Of a stretch of DNA of 64,000 bases, positions 1 through 8,105 are shown piece after piece. Location of the stretch: NCBI RefSeq assembly GCF_004217145.1, contig NZ_SHKR01000011.1, forward strand, positions 2,108,001-2,172,000, in the 5' to 3' direction. Each line of letters starts with the position of its first letter. The stretch's first letter is position 1. The position numbers were made by a program, and so were the translations under genes. This DNA is from Kribbella rubisoli. Lineage in GTDB: Bacteria > Actinomycetota > Actinomycetes > Propionibacteriales > Kribbellaceae. The notes under the pieces were generated by a model. It was not told where the DNA came from. It was given only the letters and a program-made list of their open reading frames with translations, and ran no database searches.

Positions 1-1194
1 GACTACCTCACGAACCAGTACGCCGAGCTGATCGGCACGGATCCACTCGACGGTGAGCAGTTGCTGGATGAGTACGACCTGGCCGAGCTGCGCAAGGAGG
101 TGCTTGCCGAGCCCGCCGTACAGGCTCTGTTGGAGCAGCTGTGGCCGTTGCTCGGTCCGCAGAAGCTGCTCGAGGATCTGTACAGCGACGAGGCCCGGCT
201 GGCGTCGGCGGCACCGCAGCTCTCCGAGCTGGATCGTGAACATTTGTTGAGGTACGGCGACGACTGGTCGCCGGCCGACGTACCGCTGCTCGATGAGGCG
301 GCAGAGCTGCTCGGCGATGACGGCACTGAGGCGGCGCGGGAGCGGGCGGCGCGGGCGCGGGCAATCGCTTATGCACAAGGGGCTTTGGACGTGCTGAGCG
401 GTTCGGGGTCGACCGACTGGGACGAGGACGACGAGGCGGAGATCCTCACTGCGAAGGACCTGCTGGACGCGGAGACGTTCGCCGAGCGGTACGAGGCGGA
501 CGACGATCGGACGCTGGCCGATCGGGCCGGGGCGGATCGGCGGTGGACGTACGGTCACGTGATCGTCGACGAGGCGCAGGAGTTGTCGCCGATGGCGTGG
601 CGTGCGATCGCGCGGCGATGCCCGTTGCGGTCGATGACTGTGGTCGGTGATGTTGCACAGACGAGCTCGATCGGCGGCGGGACTTCGTGGGCGAGTGCGC
701 TGGGCGAGACGTTCGGCGATCGCTGGCGGTTGGCCGAGCTGACGCTGAACTACCGCACACCCGCCGAGGTGATGGAGCTGGCCAACGACGTACTGCGTGA
801 GGTCGACCCGTCGGCGCGGGCGCCGCAATCGGTCCGGTCCACCGGGGTGAAGCCGTGGCACGCCGACGTGCCGGCCGCCGAACAGGCGCTGTACGTGTAC
901 AAGATGGCAGCCGAGGAGACGGCGTACGGCGAGGTCGGCGTCATCACCTCGCGCAACCGCCTCGAGCTCATCCAGGAAGCAGTCGACGGCCTGGCCGGCG
1001 TAACGGTCCTCACCGCACGCGAGGCGAAGGGCCTCGAGTTCGACTCGGTCCTCGTCGTCGACCCCGACGGCATCGTCATCGAGTCCCCCCGCGGCCTTCG
1101 GGACCTCTACGTCGCCCTGACCCGCTGCACCCAACGCCTGGGCGTGATCGGAGACCTGCCGGAGGTGCTCCGCGACTCACTCGCTTGGGGGTGA
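1..1194 (+). CDS. HelD/HelR-type superfamily 1 helicase, C-terminal part (5' end outside window)
   Basis: The frame is open from base 1, so the N-terminus lies upstream of the window; 397 residues remain. SF1 helicase motifs appear in order: DEAQE (motif II, about residue 190), GDVAQTS (motif III, about 216), LNYRTP (motif IV, about 249), AKGLEFD (motif V, about 342) and YVALTR (motif VI, about 370). This order, with an acidic insert before motif II, fits the UvrD-like HelD/HelR ATPases that strip or recycle stalled RNA polymerase in actinobacteria; some HelR proteins protect against rifampicin. The Walker A region is outside the window. UvrD/PcrA is less likely because the motif V-VI spacing is short and the C-terminus ends directly after motif VI. 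The last 18 nt overlap the convergent DUF5808 gene. Confidence 0.85.
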   Translation, partial: DYLTNQYAELIGTDPLDGEQLLDEYDLAELRKEVLAEPAVQALLEQLWPLLGPQKLLEDLYSDEARLASAAPQLSELDREHLLRYGDDWSPADVPLLDEAAELLGDDGTEAARERAARARAIAYAQGALDVLSGSGSTDWDEDDEAEILTAKDLLDAETFAERYEADDDRTLADRAGADRRWTYGHVIVDEAQELSPMAWRAIARRCPLRSMTVVGDVAQTSSIGGGTSWASALGETFGDRWRLAELTLNYRTPAEVMELANDVLREVDPSARAPQSVRSTGVKPWHADVPAAEQALYVYKMAAEETAYGEVGVITSRNRLELIQEAVDGLAGVTVLTAREAKGLEFDSVLVVDPDGIVIESPRGLRDLYVALTRCTQRLGVIGDLPEVLRDSLAWG

Positions 1195-1371
1195 ACTCTT
1201 CCCGTGCCGGCCGAAGAGCCGCGCGAAGTTGAGGTCGAAGCCCCAGCCGAGCGCCTTCGGCGTGAAGAACCGCGGGTCGTCGGGATTCCACCAACGGGAT
1301 TTGAGCCGCTCTCCGGTGAGGGGCCGCCAGTCGTACGGGATGCCAAGAAACTTGCCGGTCTTACTACCCAT
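1177..1371 (-). CDS. small DUF5808-type protein
   Basis: This is a 64-residue protein starting at ATG. It carries the conserved core GIPYDWRP, a WWNPDDPR block and FTPKALGWGFDLNF, the pattern I associate with the DUF5808 domain common in actinobacteria. There is no signal peptide or membrane segment. The biochemical function is unknown. Its 3' end overlaps the helicase gene tail to tail. Confidence 0.7.
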   Translation of the reverse strand: MGSKTGKFLGIPYDWRPLTGERLKSRWWNPDDPRFFTPKALGWGFDLNFARLFGRHGKSSPPSE

Positions 1372-1389
1372 ACTTCGACGGTACCTCGG

Positions 1390-1965
1390 TCAGTGATCCG
1401 CGCAGCAGTTCTGCTGGTGCTGGAGTTCGAAGGGGATGAGGAGGAGGTTGTCGGCGGCGGGCCGGACCTGGAGGACCAGGCGGCCGTCGCGGCGTACCGG
1501 GCGGAGGAAGTCGAGGGTGTCGACCAACGTGTCGTCCTCGACGGGTACGCCGCCGATGCCTTCCAGTTGATCGATACCGCAGCGGGCGCAGAGTTCGCCG
1601 GCCGGCAGTACACCGTGCGCCTGCTCCTGACCGGGCCAGGCGACCACGCGGCCCGTCGTACCGAGAGCCGCTTCGACCGCGGCGACGTACGCACCGCGGA
1701 CCAACCGGCTCGGACCGGCGAGCTCCGGCTCGGACGCGCCGGCCCTGGTGACCGCCAGGCCAACGTTGCGCTCGGCAACTAACTCCCGGATCGGGTCCGC
1801 GAGATCGGCCGCACTGGTGAGCGACACCGCGATGTGCGGACGGTCGTCGCTCGACACCAGGTGGGTGAGGGCGACGACCGGCTGATCCACGGCGTCGATC
1901 AGCTCGTACAGCAGGTGGTCGGCAGCCGCCGTGTCGTTGCTGTCGGCATCGATCGCGATGATCAC
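1390..1965 (-). CDS. conserved hypothetical protein
   Basis: This is 191 residues from GTG at 1965, preceded by a GGA-type ribosome site; an upstream in-frame start at 2037 gives an extension that looks non-coding. The N-terminus IIAIDADSND and alternating hydrophobic stretches suggest an alpha/beta fold. One CxxC pair (LCARCG) lies in the C-terminal half and a second pair of cysteines sits at the end (NCCADH), so metal binding is possible. I do not recognise the family. It lies 18 nt from the DUF5808 gene on the same strand, so the two may be cotranscribed. Confidence 0.6.
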   Translation of the reverse strand: MIIAIDADSNDTAAADHLLYELIDAVDQPVVALTHLVSSDDRPHIAVSLTSAADLADPIRELVAERNVGLAVTRAGASEPELAGPSRLVRGAYVAAVEAALGTTGRVVAWPGQEQAHGVLPAGELCARCGIDQLEGIGGVPVEDDTLVDTLDFLRPVRRDGRLVLQVRPAADNLLLIPFELQHQQNCCADH

Positions 1966-2176
1966 AACTGGTTCCTTACTCGGGCAGGACGTCGGCGCGA
2001 CCCGGCGGGTGGACAACCTCGAACGTACCGCGCGCACCCGGCCGATCCCACTACTTGACGACCTCGGTCTCCGGCGCGATCATCACCCGTTTGCATGACC
2101 ACCAGATGAACAGCAGTCCGCGCCGACCTGTAGACAACGCAAAGTGACGACGCTTCAATGGCTTGCGGGGGGAATC

Positions 2177-2848
2177 ATGAATGGAGAACCGTATACACGC
2201 ACGCATTGTCACCGGCGGGACGAGCGCGGTAACGCGACGCTGGCAGCCCTGGGAGGGGTGGCGGTCGGCGTCATCCTGGTGCTGCTGACCTGGCTCGTCG
2301 TTCTGATGACGAAGGACGATCCAGCACCGCGAGCGGCGGACACCTCGCCCTCGACAGCGGTCGCGGCCTCGGCGCCGGCCGCGTCGGCGCCGGCGTCGGT
2401 GGTCACGAAGACCGTCGTACCGAAGCCCACCGTGAAGGGTACGTCGAACTCGGCGCCGGCGGTCGGGGATGTCCGGTCGCTGCCGGCCGGACTGTTCTGC
2501 CGCGATCTGAACGCCAAGGGATACAGCTATGTCGCGGCGATCGACTACTGGCGACTGCACGGGCAACCGAACCAGATGGATGCCGACCGCAACGGAATCC
2601 CGTGCGAGACCGTCTATCCGCGTAGCGATGTCGCCGCCTACTGGAACGGCCGCGAGATCAGCGGCGTCGTGTTCTGGTCGGCCGGCTTGTACTGCCGGGA
2701 CCTGGCCGCGCGAGGGGCTTCGTACGCCGAGGCTGTCCGATATTGGTGGTACTACGGCATGCCGGATCGCATGGACGCGGACAAGAACGGGATACCGTGT
2801 GAAACCGTGTACTCGTCTGCAGCAGTCAACGCGTTCTGGCATCCGTGA
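2177..2848 (+). CDS. membrane-anchored protein with two excalibur-like calcium-binding repeats
   Basis: This is 223 residues from ATG at 2177, preceded by a G-rich ribosome site; an upstream in-frame start at 2144 is less likely. One transmembrane helix (about residues 20-42) is followed by a Ser/Ala/Pro-rich linker and two copies of a roughly 45-residue module. Each module starts with a CRDL block and ends in MDADxNGIPCETVY, the DxDxxGxxCE signature of excalibur domains. These domains are extracellular and thought to bind calcium. The gene overlaps the following M23 peptidase start by 4 nt (GTGA), so the two are translationally coupled and probably act together at the cell surface. Confidence 0.8.
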   Translation: MNGEPYTRTHCHRRDERGNATLAALGGVAVGVILVLLTWLVVLMTKDDPAPRAADTSPSTAVAASAPAASAPASVVTKTVVPKPTVKGTSNSAPAVGDVRSLPAGLFCRDLNAKGYSYVAAIDYWRLHGQPNQMDADRNGIPCETVYPRSDVAAYWNGREISGVVFWSAGLYCRDLAARGASYAEAVRYWWYYGMPDRMDADKNGIPCETVYSSAAVNAFWHP

Positions 2849-3642
2849 CGCGGCGCCTCTGGGCGGTCTTTCTCGCAGCGCTGGTGGTTGTCGCCGGCGG
2901 TGGGTTGTTCGCGCTGTCCGCAGCCGGTGTCTTCAACCGCACCCAACCGACCGCCGAGCCCACACCACAGCCGACGTCAGACACACCTGTGCCGACAAGC
3001 ACACCGCAACTGACAATCACCACGACACCACCGACTACATCGACCACACCGACTACACCGACTACACCGGCGCGCCCAGCCACTAAGCCACGCCCAAGCA
3101 ACCCCACTCACTCGACTCCGCGGTACGTATTTCCTGTGGGTGGATGCCGCGCGGACGCCTCGCAAAGTCACCACGACTACCCGGCTTCCGACATCTTCGC
3201 GAACGTAGGCTGCCTGTTCGTCGCGCCCATCGACGGCCGTGTCGACGAGGTATCGCGCGTAGACACCTGGGACCCGAAAACCAACCGAGGACCCGACCGC
3301 GGCGGGCTCTCAGTATCGATCGTGGGCGTAGACGGAGTCAGGTACTACGGCTCCCACCTGTCAGCGATCGCCCCTGGAATCCGCCCCGGCGTCACGGTCC
3401 ACGCCGGCCAAACCCTAGGCCGCACAGGAAAAACAGGCAGCGCGCGCGTCACCCCGCCGCACCTGCACTTCGGTATCAGCTGGCCGACGAAACCCAACAC
3501 CTGGTGGATCCGCCGCGGCGCAGTCGCCCCGCAGCAGTTCCTCAACAGCTGGCACCACGGCGGGCAACTCTCACCTGTCAGCACAGTCGCCAAAACACAT
3601 CGTGCGTACGGCGCCGACAACGGCTGCCGCGAGTACTGCTAA
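2845..3642 (+). CDS. M23-family peptidase (LytM domain), exported
   Basis: This is 265 residues starting with GTG that overlaps the upstream stop codon. A signal anchor (residues 6-28) is followed by a long Thr/Pro linker (about 33-95), then a LytM zinc endopeptidase domain. The zinc ligands H110 and D116 and the HLHFG motif (H206, H208) are all present, with an accessory histidine in YGSHLS. M23 enzymes cleave peptide cross-bridges in peptidoglycan. The Thr/Pro linker suggests reach across the wall. Coupling to the excalibur protein suggests a joint cell-wall role. Confidence 0.85.
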   Translation: MTRRLWAVFLAALVVVAGGGLFALSAAGVFNRTQPTAEPTPQPTSDTPVPTSTPQLTITTTPPTTSTTPTTPTTPARPATKPRPSNPTHSTPRYVFPVGGCRADASQSHHDYPASDIFANVGCLFVAPIDGRVDEVSRVDTWDPKTNRGPDRGGLSVSIVGVDGVRYYGSHLSAIAPGIRPGVTVHAGQTLGRTGKTGSARVTPPHLHFGISWPTKPNTWWIRRGAVAPQQFLNSWHHGGQLSPVSTVAKTHRAYGADNGCREYC

Positions 3643-3643
3643 G

Positions 3644-4093
3644 TCAGCGCGCGCGCCCGTCGCGGAGTGCCGCAATCGACTTCTCGATCCGGCGGTCGCG
3701 GGTGGCGTCGGTCTTCGCCGATGTCACCTGCAGCACGTGCCACTGCCGGTTGCTGTAACTCAACGTCTCCCAGAACTCCTGAGCCTGACTATCCGCCGCC
3801 AGCGCAGCGGCCAACGGCTCCGGCACCTCGAGCTCCCGCGGAGCCGTGTCGAGCTCGACGTCGACCTCGAGCACCTCGCCGGCCGTGACCCCAGCTTCGG
3901 TACGCCGCTCCGCGCTGAAGCCGAGCAGGTACCGCCCGCCCATCCGCGCGATCGAGGTCCGGAACGTGAACCCGTTGACGGTGACGCTGACCTTCGGCCG
4001 GCCGCCACCGCCGAGCGACTCGACGACGCTGTCGGGGACCTCGAAGCCGGCCGTGTTCTTCCCGGTGGAGAGCAGTTCGGCGGTGAACTTCAT
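3644..4093 (-). CDS. DUF1905 / YdeI-like (OmdA-type) protein
   Basis: This is 149 residues from ATG at 4093 (MKFTAELL); an in-frame extension to 4174 lacks family similarity. It has a DUF1905 beta-barrel part (about 1-90, with GRYLLGFSAERR) followed by a YdeI/OmdA-like helical tail (LAAALAADSQAQEFWETLSYSNRQ, ending IEKSIAALRDG). Family members are often annotated as bacteriocin-protection proteins, but their activity is unsettled. It is convergent with the M23 gene. Confidence 0.75.
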   Translation of the reverse strand: MKFTAELLSTGKNTAGFEVPDSVVESLGGGGRPKVSVTVNGFTFRTSIARMGGRYLLGFSAERRTEAGVTAGEVLEVDVELDTAPRELEVPEPLAAALAADSQAQEFWETLSYSNRQWHVLQVTSAKTDATRDRRIEKSIAALRDGRAR

Positions 4094-4185
4094 CTGATCA
4101 TCATCGGAGTCGATCAGGTCATGTCGAGAGCGACGCGCTGGTTCCGACGTACCGGGTGACAGAGATCGTCGCAAAGGGAGAAATC

Positions 4186-4542
4186 GTGATTCTGAACAGC
4201 ATGTTGATCGGCAGCACCGACGCCGAGCGGCTGAAGGCCTGGTACCGCGACGGGTTCCAGGCGGAGGTCGACCGCTACGGGAACCTGGACCTCGGCGGAT
4301 TCGGGCTGGTGATCGAGCAGCGCGACGACGTCGCCGTGAAGACCGCCGAGCCGGGTCGGCACATCGTGAACTTCGGCGTCGAGGACATCGAGGCGGCGGC
4401 CGCGCACCTGCGCACGCTCGACGTCGAGTGGCTGGTGCATCCGGAGGACCGCGGGGTCGGCTGGTTCGCGACGCTGATCGACCCCGACGGCAACTACGTC
4501 CAGCTCATCCAGATGAAACCCGAGTATTACGGAGGAAAATAA
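4186..4542 (+). CDS. VOC (glyoxalase-fold) family protein
   Basis: This is 118 residues from GTG at 4186, which has GGGAG 5 nt upstream; the in-frame ATG at 4156 has no ribosome site. It has a single VOC half-barrel pattern: early S-T-D-A-E-R...WY, a central HIVNFGVEDIEAA, and a terminal DPDGNYVQLIQ block with the usual glutamate replaced by Gln. Members bind small ligands or metals, including in glyoxalase, dioxygenase and resistance proteins; the substrate is not predictable. A strong hairpin follows immediately. Confidence 0.75.
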   Translation: MILNSMLIGSTDAERLKAWYRDGFQAEVDRYGNLDLGGFGLVIEQRDDVAVKTAEPGRHIVNFGVEDIEAAAAHLRTLDVEWLVHPEDRGVGWFATLIDPDGNYVQLIQMKPEYYGGK

Positions 4543-4575
4543 GTTCGCACCGGACCTGGGGGATCCGGTGCGAAC
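4543..4575 (+). terminator. perfect inverted repeat after VOC gene
   Basis: A 12-bp perfect inverted repeat (GTTCGCACCGGA / TCCGGTGCGAAC) with a 9-nt loop begins directly after the VOC stop codon. There is no U-tract, as is usual for actinobacterial terminators. The next 200 bases (4576-4777) show no credible gene. Confidence 0.75.
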
Positions 4576-4777
4576 GATGAGGTTTATTCAGTTGTCTCAG
4601 GCGCAATGTGTGCAGAGGAGAAATGGCGGCAAGCGAGGGGCAGAACGCCCACGCTCGCTTGCCGCCCAATCACCGGTGCCTTTGTGTGATCGAGGTGAGG
4701 TTCTCGACCTGGGCCACGTTCCGGGTGGGTTGTCTGGTGAGATACGGAACGCGAAAGACGCCGGATGCTTTTCTATC

Positions 4778-5008
4778 TCATCGGGGTGCTACATCCCACA
4801 TGCGCTCGCCGGGCAGGGGGTCGGGGAGCTTGTCGACGGCCGGCATCGGGTCGTTGGTGACCCGGAGTCCGGCGAACCGACGGCTCATGGCGTCTGCATA
4901 CCGCTCGGCCAACGCCGGCTCGGCGTTGTAGTCGGCGATGACGTGCTCACCGAACCAGACACGGACGCGTCGGCGCTCAATCGTCTGGATGGCGGTGGCG
5001 GTTGTCAC
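4778..5008 (-). CDS. small conserved hypothetical protein
   Basis: This is 76 residues from GTG at 5008 with an AGGAGG ribosome site 4 nt upstream, which fixes the start even though the open frame extends to 5275. The sequence is charged and compact, with RRRVRVWFGEHVIADY and a middle block RYADAMSRRFAGLRV. It has no signal peptide, membrane helix or cysteines. I have the impression of a conserved actinobacterial small protein but cannot assign a function. Confidence 0.6.
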   Translation of the reverse strand: MTTATAIQTIERRRVRVWFGEHVIADYNAEPALAERYADAMSRRFAGLRVTNDPMPAVDKLPDPLPGERMWDVAPR

Positions 5009-5201
5009 TGGTCCTCCTGGCTGATACTTCGAGGGCTGTACGGCCTGGAAAACGCGGGCGAGCGCGGTGTCGGTGCGCCGTGTTGTGTTCACCGTCACGT
5101 CAGATCCAACGGAGTACGGCGAGCCGAGGTCACGCCCGAATTCAGAAATTCCCAGCTTTTTCGGAACCGGCCGGAACCCAATTCTTCGCCGGTATGTTCG
5201 A

Positions 5202-6002
5202 TTACCCGAACGGACCCCGTACCGAGACGCCGCCGTCCAGCACGATCTGCTGTCCGGTGATGTACGACGACGCACCCGACGCCAGGTAGACGACGGCCTG
5301 GGCCACCTCTTCGGAGCGACCGAACCGCCCGGCCGGGATCTCCTCGACGACCTCGGCGTCGACGTTCGCGTTGGCGACCGCGGTGGCGATCGCGCCGGCC
5401 GCGGCGACGTTCATCCGGATGCCGTCGCGGGCGTACTCCGCGGCGACCGTCCGGGCGAGGCTCAGGATGCCCGCCTTCATCACGCCGTACGCCGCCTGCT
5501 CGGGCGCCGCCATGAAGCCGGTGACCGAGCCGACGCTGACGATCGTCCCGCCGGTGCCCTGGTCCAGGAAGACGCGGAGCGCCGCCCGGACCGCGCGAGC
5601 GACGTACCGGAGGTTGACCTCGTAGATCGTGTCCCAGTCCTCGTCGGCCATCTCGTGCAGCTTCACCGCGGGCACGAACGCCACCTGTCCGCCGACGACG
5701 GTGACGAGTACGTCGAGCCCGCCGAGCTTCTCGACCGCGGCCGCGATCATCGCCTCGATGTCGGCCGCCGAGCGGACGTCGCCGGACACCGGGTACGCCG
5801 TACCGCCGCCGGCTCGCACCGCCTCGGCGGCCTCCTCGGCGCGCGACAGCTCGAGGTCCGCAACCACCACCGCCGCACCTTCGTTGCCGAAGGCCTCTGT
5901 CGTCGCGCGACCGATCCCGCCGCCACCGCCGCCGATCACCAGGGCTCGTTTTCCGTTCAGCTGCATGGGCGGAGAGTAAGCCAGGAAAGTCATGAGATTC
6001 AT
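5202..6002 (-). CDS. SDR-family oxidoreductase
   Basis: This is 266 residues from ATG at 6002, which has GAGGA 6 nt upstream; ATG at 5966 would give a more standard SDR N-terminus. The Rossmann glycine motif is an unusual run, GGGGGGIG (about 24-31). Catalytic S159, Y172 and K176 are present (YGVMK). The classic NNAG block is replaced by TVVGG (about 101-105), so the active-site loop is atypical. The C-terminus SYITGQQIVLDGG is typical. Such enzymes reduce or oxidise carbonyl/alcohol groups with NAD(P)H. It diverges from the regulator at 6061, which may control it. Confidence 0.85.
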   Translation of the reverse strand: MNLMTFLAYSPPMQLNGKRALVIGGGGGGIGRATTEAFGNEGAAVVVADLELSRAEEAAEAVRAGGGTAYPVSGDVRSAADIEAMIAAAVEKLGGLDVLVTVVGGQVAFVPAVKLHEMADEDWDTIYEVNLRYVARAVRAALRVFLDQGTGGTIVSVGSVTGFMAAPEQAAYGVMKAGILSLARTVAAEYARDGIRMNVAAAGAIATAVANANVDAEVVEEIPAGRFGRSEEVAQAVVYLASGASSYITGQQIVLDGGVSVRGPFG

Positions 6003-6048
6003 AGGGTTTCCTCAGGAAGGACACGCCGAAGCTGTCGGAACGGCTCCG

Positions 6049-6054
6049 TACGCT
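6049..6054 (+). promoter_or_regulatory. -10 box of a leaderless promoter
   Basis: TACGCT lies 6 nt before the GTG at 6061, so transcription would start at or next to the start codon. It supports choosing that GTG over the upstream in-frame starts. Confidence 0.5.
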
Positions 6055-6060
6055 GGAGGC

Positions 6061-6678
6061 GTGACCATCGAAGACGCTGGAATCAGGCCACGAGGATCCG
6101 CCGACGAGCGGGTCGTGGCAAACGCCCTTGTGGTGCCGGAGCGGGTCATCGGCGGCGTCGTACCGTCACCCGTCCGGCCGGGGCCAACGGGGATCGCGGC
6201 TGTCCAGACAGAGCACCTGATCGGTGACATCGGCGACGCTCTCCGGCTGCTCGACGCGGTGGAGCGCGTCCGCGGCCACGCCCACCCACTGATCCTCGGC
6301 CTGCAGCAAATGGTCGGGATGAAGATGCCGGCCGCCCTCGTGCTGAATGCGGTCGCCAACGGCCGCACGACTCCGGACGAGGTCTCGCAGCAGGTCGGCA
6401 TCACGCCCGGCGAGGCGGAGCTGGCGATCGTCGATCTGGAGGCGCTCGGCATGGTCCGGACCACGCCGGCGCTGGCCGTCACGGCGATGGGTCAGGCCCG
6501 GCTCTCGCAGCTCGACGGTCTCACCGTCCGCGTCCTCGATGTCATCACCGGCATCCTCGGCCCGACCGACGCCGCCCACCTGGTCCGCCTCCTGCACACC
6601 GTCGCCGACGGCCTCGAATCCGCCTCTGTCGCGGCTGCCGTCAACGACGCACTCCCGCAGGTCGTCTCGCACAACTAG
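6061..6678 (+). CDS. winged-helix (MarR-like) transcriptional regulator
   Basis: This is 205 residues from GTG at 6061. The C-terminal half contains a winged helix: MPAALVLNAVANGRTTPDEV followed by GITPGEAELAIVDLEALGMVRTT, then a helical tail. The first 90 residues are a less conserved extension. It diverges from the SDR gene with a short overlapping promoter region, so it is a candidate regulator of that gene and itself. Assignment to the MarR group is by pattern only. Confidence 0.6.
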   Translation: MTIEDAGIRPRGSADERVVANALVVPERVIGGVVPSPVRPGPTGIAAVQTEHLIGDIGDALRLLDAVERVRGHAHPLILGLQQMVGMKMPAALVLNAVANGRTTPDEVSQQVGITPGEAELAIVDLEALGMVRTTPALAVTAMGQARLSQLDGLTVRVLDVITGILGPTDAAHLVRLLHTVADGLESASVAAAVNDALPQVVSHN

Positions 6679-6740
6679 TGTCGAAATCCCAGATCGGGTT
6701 TCGACGTAGCTGATGTCAGGCGATCAAGGGAGGACATCAG

Positions 6741-7106
6741 ATGTTGCACGACAGCAAGGCGTTCAGTGGGTTCTCGGTGGACAACATCGAGAAGGCGAAG
6801 GCGTTCTATGCCGACACGCTGGGGATCGACGTCGGCGAGGAGAACGGGATGTTGCGCCTGAAGATCGCGGACAGCACCGCGATCCTGGTGTATCCGAAAC
6901 CGAACCACGTGCCGGCGGAGTACACCGTGCTCAACTTCCCGGTCACCGATATCGAGGCGACCGCGCGCGAGCTGGCCGGCCGCGGCGTCACATTCGAGCA
7001 CTACAACAACGAGCAGGACGAGTCCGGCATCTACCGCGGCGAGGGCCCGTTGATCGCCTGGTTCAAGGACCCGGCCGGCAACGTCCTCTCGATCATTCAG
7101 GTGTAG
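6741..7106 (+). CDS. VOC (glyoxalase-fold) family protein
   Basis: This is 121 residues from ATG at 6741 with a GGGAGG ribosome site. It is a single VOC module: FSVDNIEKAKAFYADTLGID at the start, AEYTVLNFPVTDIEATARELAGRG in the middle and WFKDPAGNVLSIIQ at the end. The ligand is unknown. Its stop codon overlaps the first bases of the palindromic repeat at 7105-7210. Confidence 0.8.
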   Translation: MLHDSKAFSGFSVDNIEKAKAFYADTLGIDVGEENGMLRLKIADSTAILVYPKPNHVPAEYTVLNFPVTDIEATARELAGRGVTFEHYNNEQDESGIYRGEGPLIAWFKDPAGNVLSIIQV

Positions 7107-7210
7107 GTCGGGTCCGGTGATCCCGCGCCGTAGCGAGCAGGTGCTCGGTGCGGTGCCTCGGCGCGCGGCCGAGTGCCGCGCAGTAGGCGCGGGATCACCG
7201 GACCCGACCT
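7105..7210. repeat. long palindromic intergenic repeat, copy A
   Basis: A perfect 25-bp inverted repeat (7105-7129 and 7186-7210) encloses a 56-nt core rich in secondary inverted repeats. The left arm starts in the stop codon of the VOC gene and the right arm contains the stop codon of the convergent DUF3152 gene. A second copy is at 47940-48096: 42 of 44 bases match in the left core (7125-7168 versus 47956-47999) and 18 of 19 in the right core (7171-7189 versus 48061-48079). The outer arms differ between copies but stay self-complementary. Here it could also serve as a bidirectional terminator. Confidence 0.85.
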
Positions 7211-8013
7211 CCAGGCACTGGGTCGTCGTACTGACCTAGCCTGCCCGAGTAGCGCGCGCCGTTCAGGTACGGCCAGGCGTACGCCGTACAGCCGTGCAGG
7301 CCGAGGGTCTGCTGCTGCATGACCGGGGCCGGCCGGCCCGGCCCCGGGCACAGCTCGTGGCCGTTGCCGAGCCGGTGACCGGTCTCGTGGTTGACCATGT
7401 ACTGCCGGTACGTCGTCAGCGACGCACCGAAGTTCGGTACGCCGTGCGCCCAGCGCGCGACGTTGAGCACGACCGAGTCCCCGATCCGGCAGCTCGTGTA
7501 CCGGTCCGGTCCCCCGCCGCAGATCACGTCCCGCGTCTGCGGCGTCACGAGCATCAACCTGAAGTCGGGCGTCGCCCCCGGCCCGACCTGCTCGAACCGC
7601 CACTTGCCCTGTGAAGCCCATCCCTGCGCGGCGCCGTACGTCGCCCGCACGAACTGCGCGAACGCCGTCTTGTCGACCCCGGTGATCCCGCCCTCGATCG
7701 CGATCTGGAACGTCATCAGCTTGCCGCCCCGCCCGATCACCGCGGGATTCGCGGGCAGTACGGCGTACGACTGCGATCCGGCGTTCGGGTACGAGATCAC
7801 CTCGGCCGGCACCACCGGCTTCGTCGGACGGCGTGGCGGGACGGCAGGCGACTCCAAGGCCGGCGCGGTGGTCTGGACCGACGCGGGTACGACGTGCCGC
7901 CCGAGGTCGCCGTGGCGCGACAACGGGCTGGCGGGCAACTCGTACAGCACTCCGACCGCGACCACCGCCGCCGTCGCGAGCCCGATCGTCCTGACAACAG
8001 TCCAGCGGCGCAT
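7195..8013 (-). CDS. exported DUF3152 zinc metalloprotease-like protein
   Basis: This is 272 residues from ATG at 8013 with an AGGAG site upstream; the longer frame from TTG at 8082 is less likely. A signal anchor (about 6-25) and a Pro-rich stretch precede a DUF3152 domain. The extended zinc motif HETGHRLGNGH (H209, E210, H213, H219) matches the metzincin HExxHxxxxxH pattern, and VMQQQT follows, where a Met-turn is expected. It probably acts outside the cell; substrates are unknown. Its stop codon lies in the right arm of repeat copy A. Confidence 0.8.
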   Translation of the reverse strand: MRRWTVVRTIGLATAAVVAVGVLYELPASPLSRHGDLGRHVVPASVQTTAPALESPAVPPRRPTKPVVPAEVISYPNAGSQSYAVLPANPAVIGRGGKLMTFQIAIEGGITGVDKTAFAQFVRATYGAAQGWASQGKWRFEQVGPGATPDFRLMLVTPQTRDVICGGGPDRYTSCRIGDSVVLNVARWAHGVPNFGASLTTYRQYMVNHETGHRLGNGHELCPGPGRPAPVMQQQTLGLHGCTAYAWPYLNGARYSGRLGQYDDPVPGGRVR

Positions 8014-8105
8014 TCCGGTGAGCTCCTCACACCGCGCCCGGTCGGGCGCGTCCTCACTGTCTTCTTGCCACTGTGCCCACAAACCCTTCTCAACCCACGG
8101 CCGCG

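Noticed and set aside
4576..4777. Small open frames in the gap after the VOC terminator
   Set aside because: None has a ribosome site, plausible composition or a recognisable motif.
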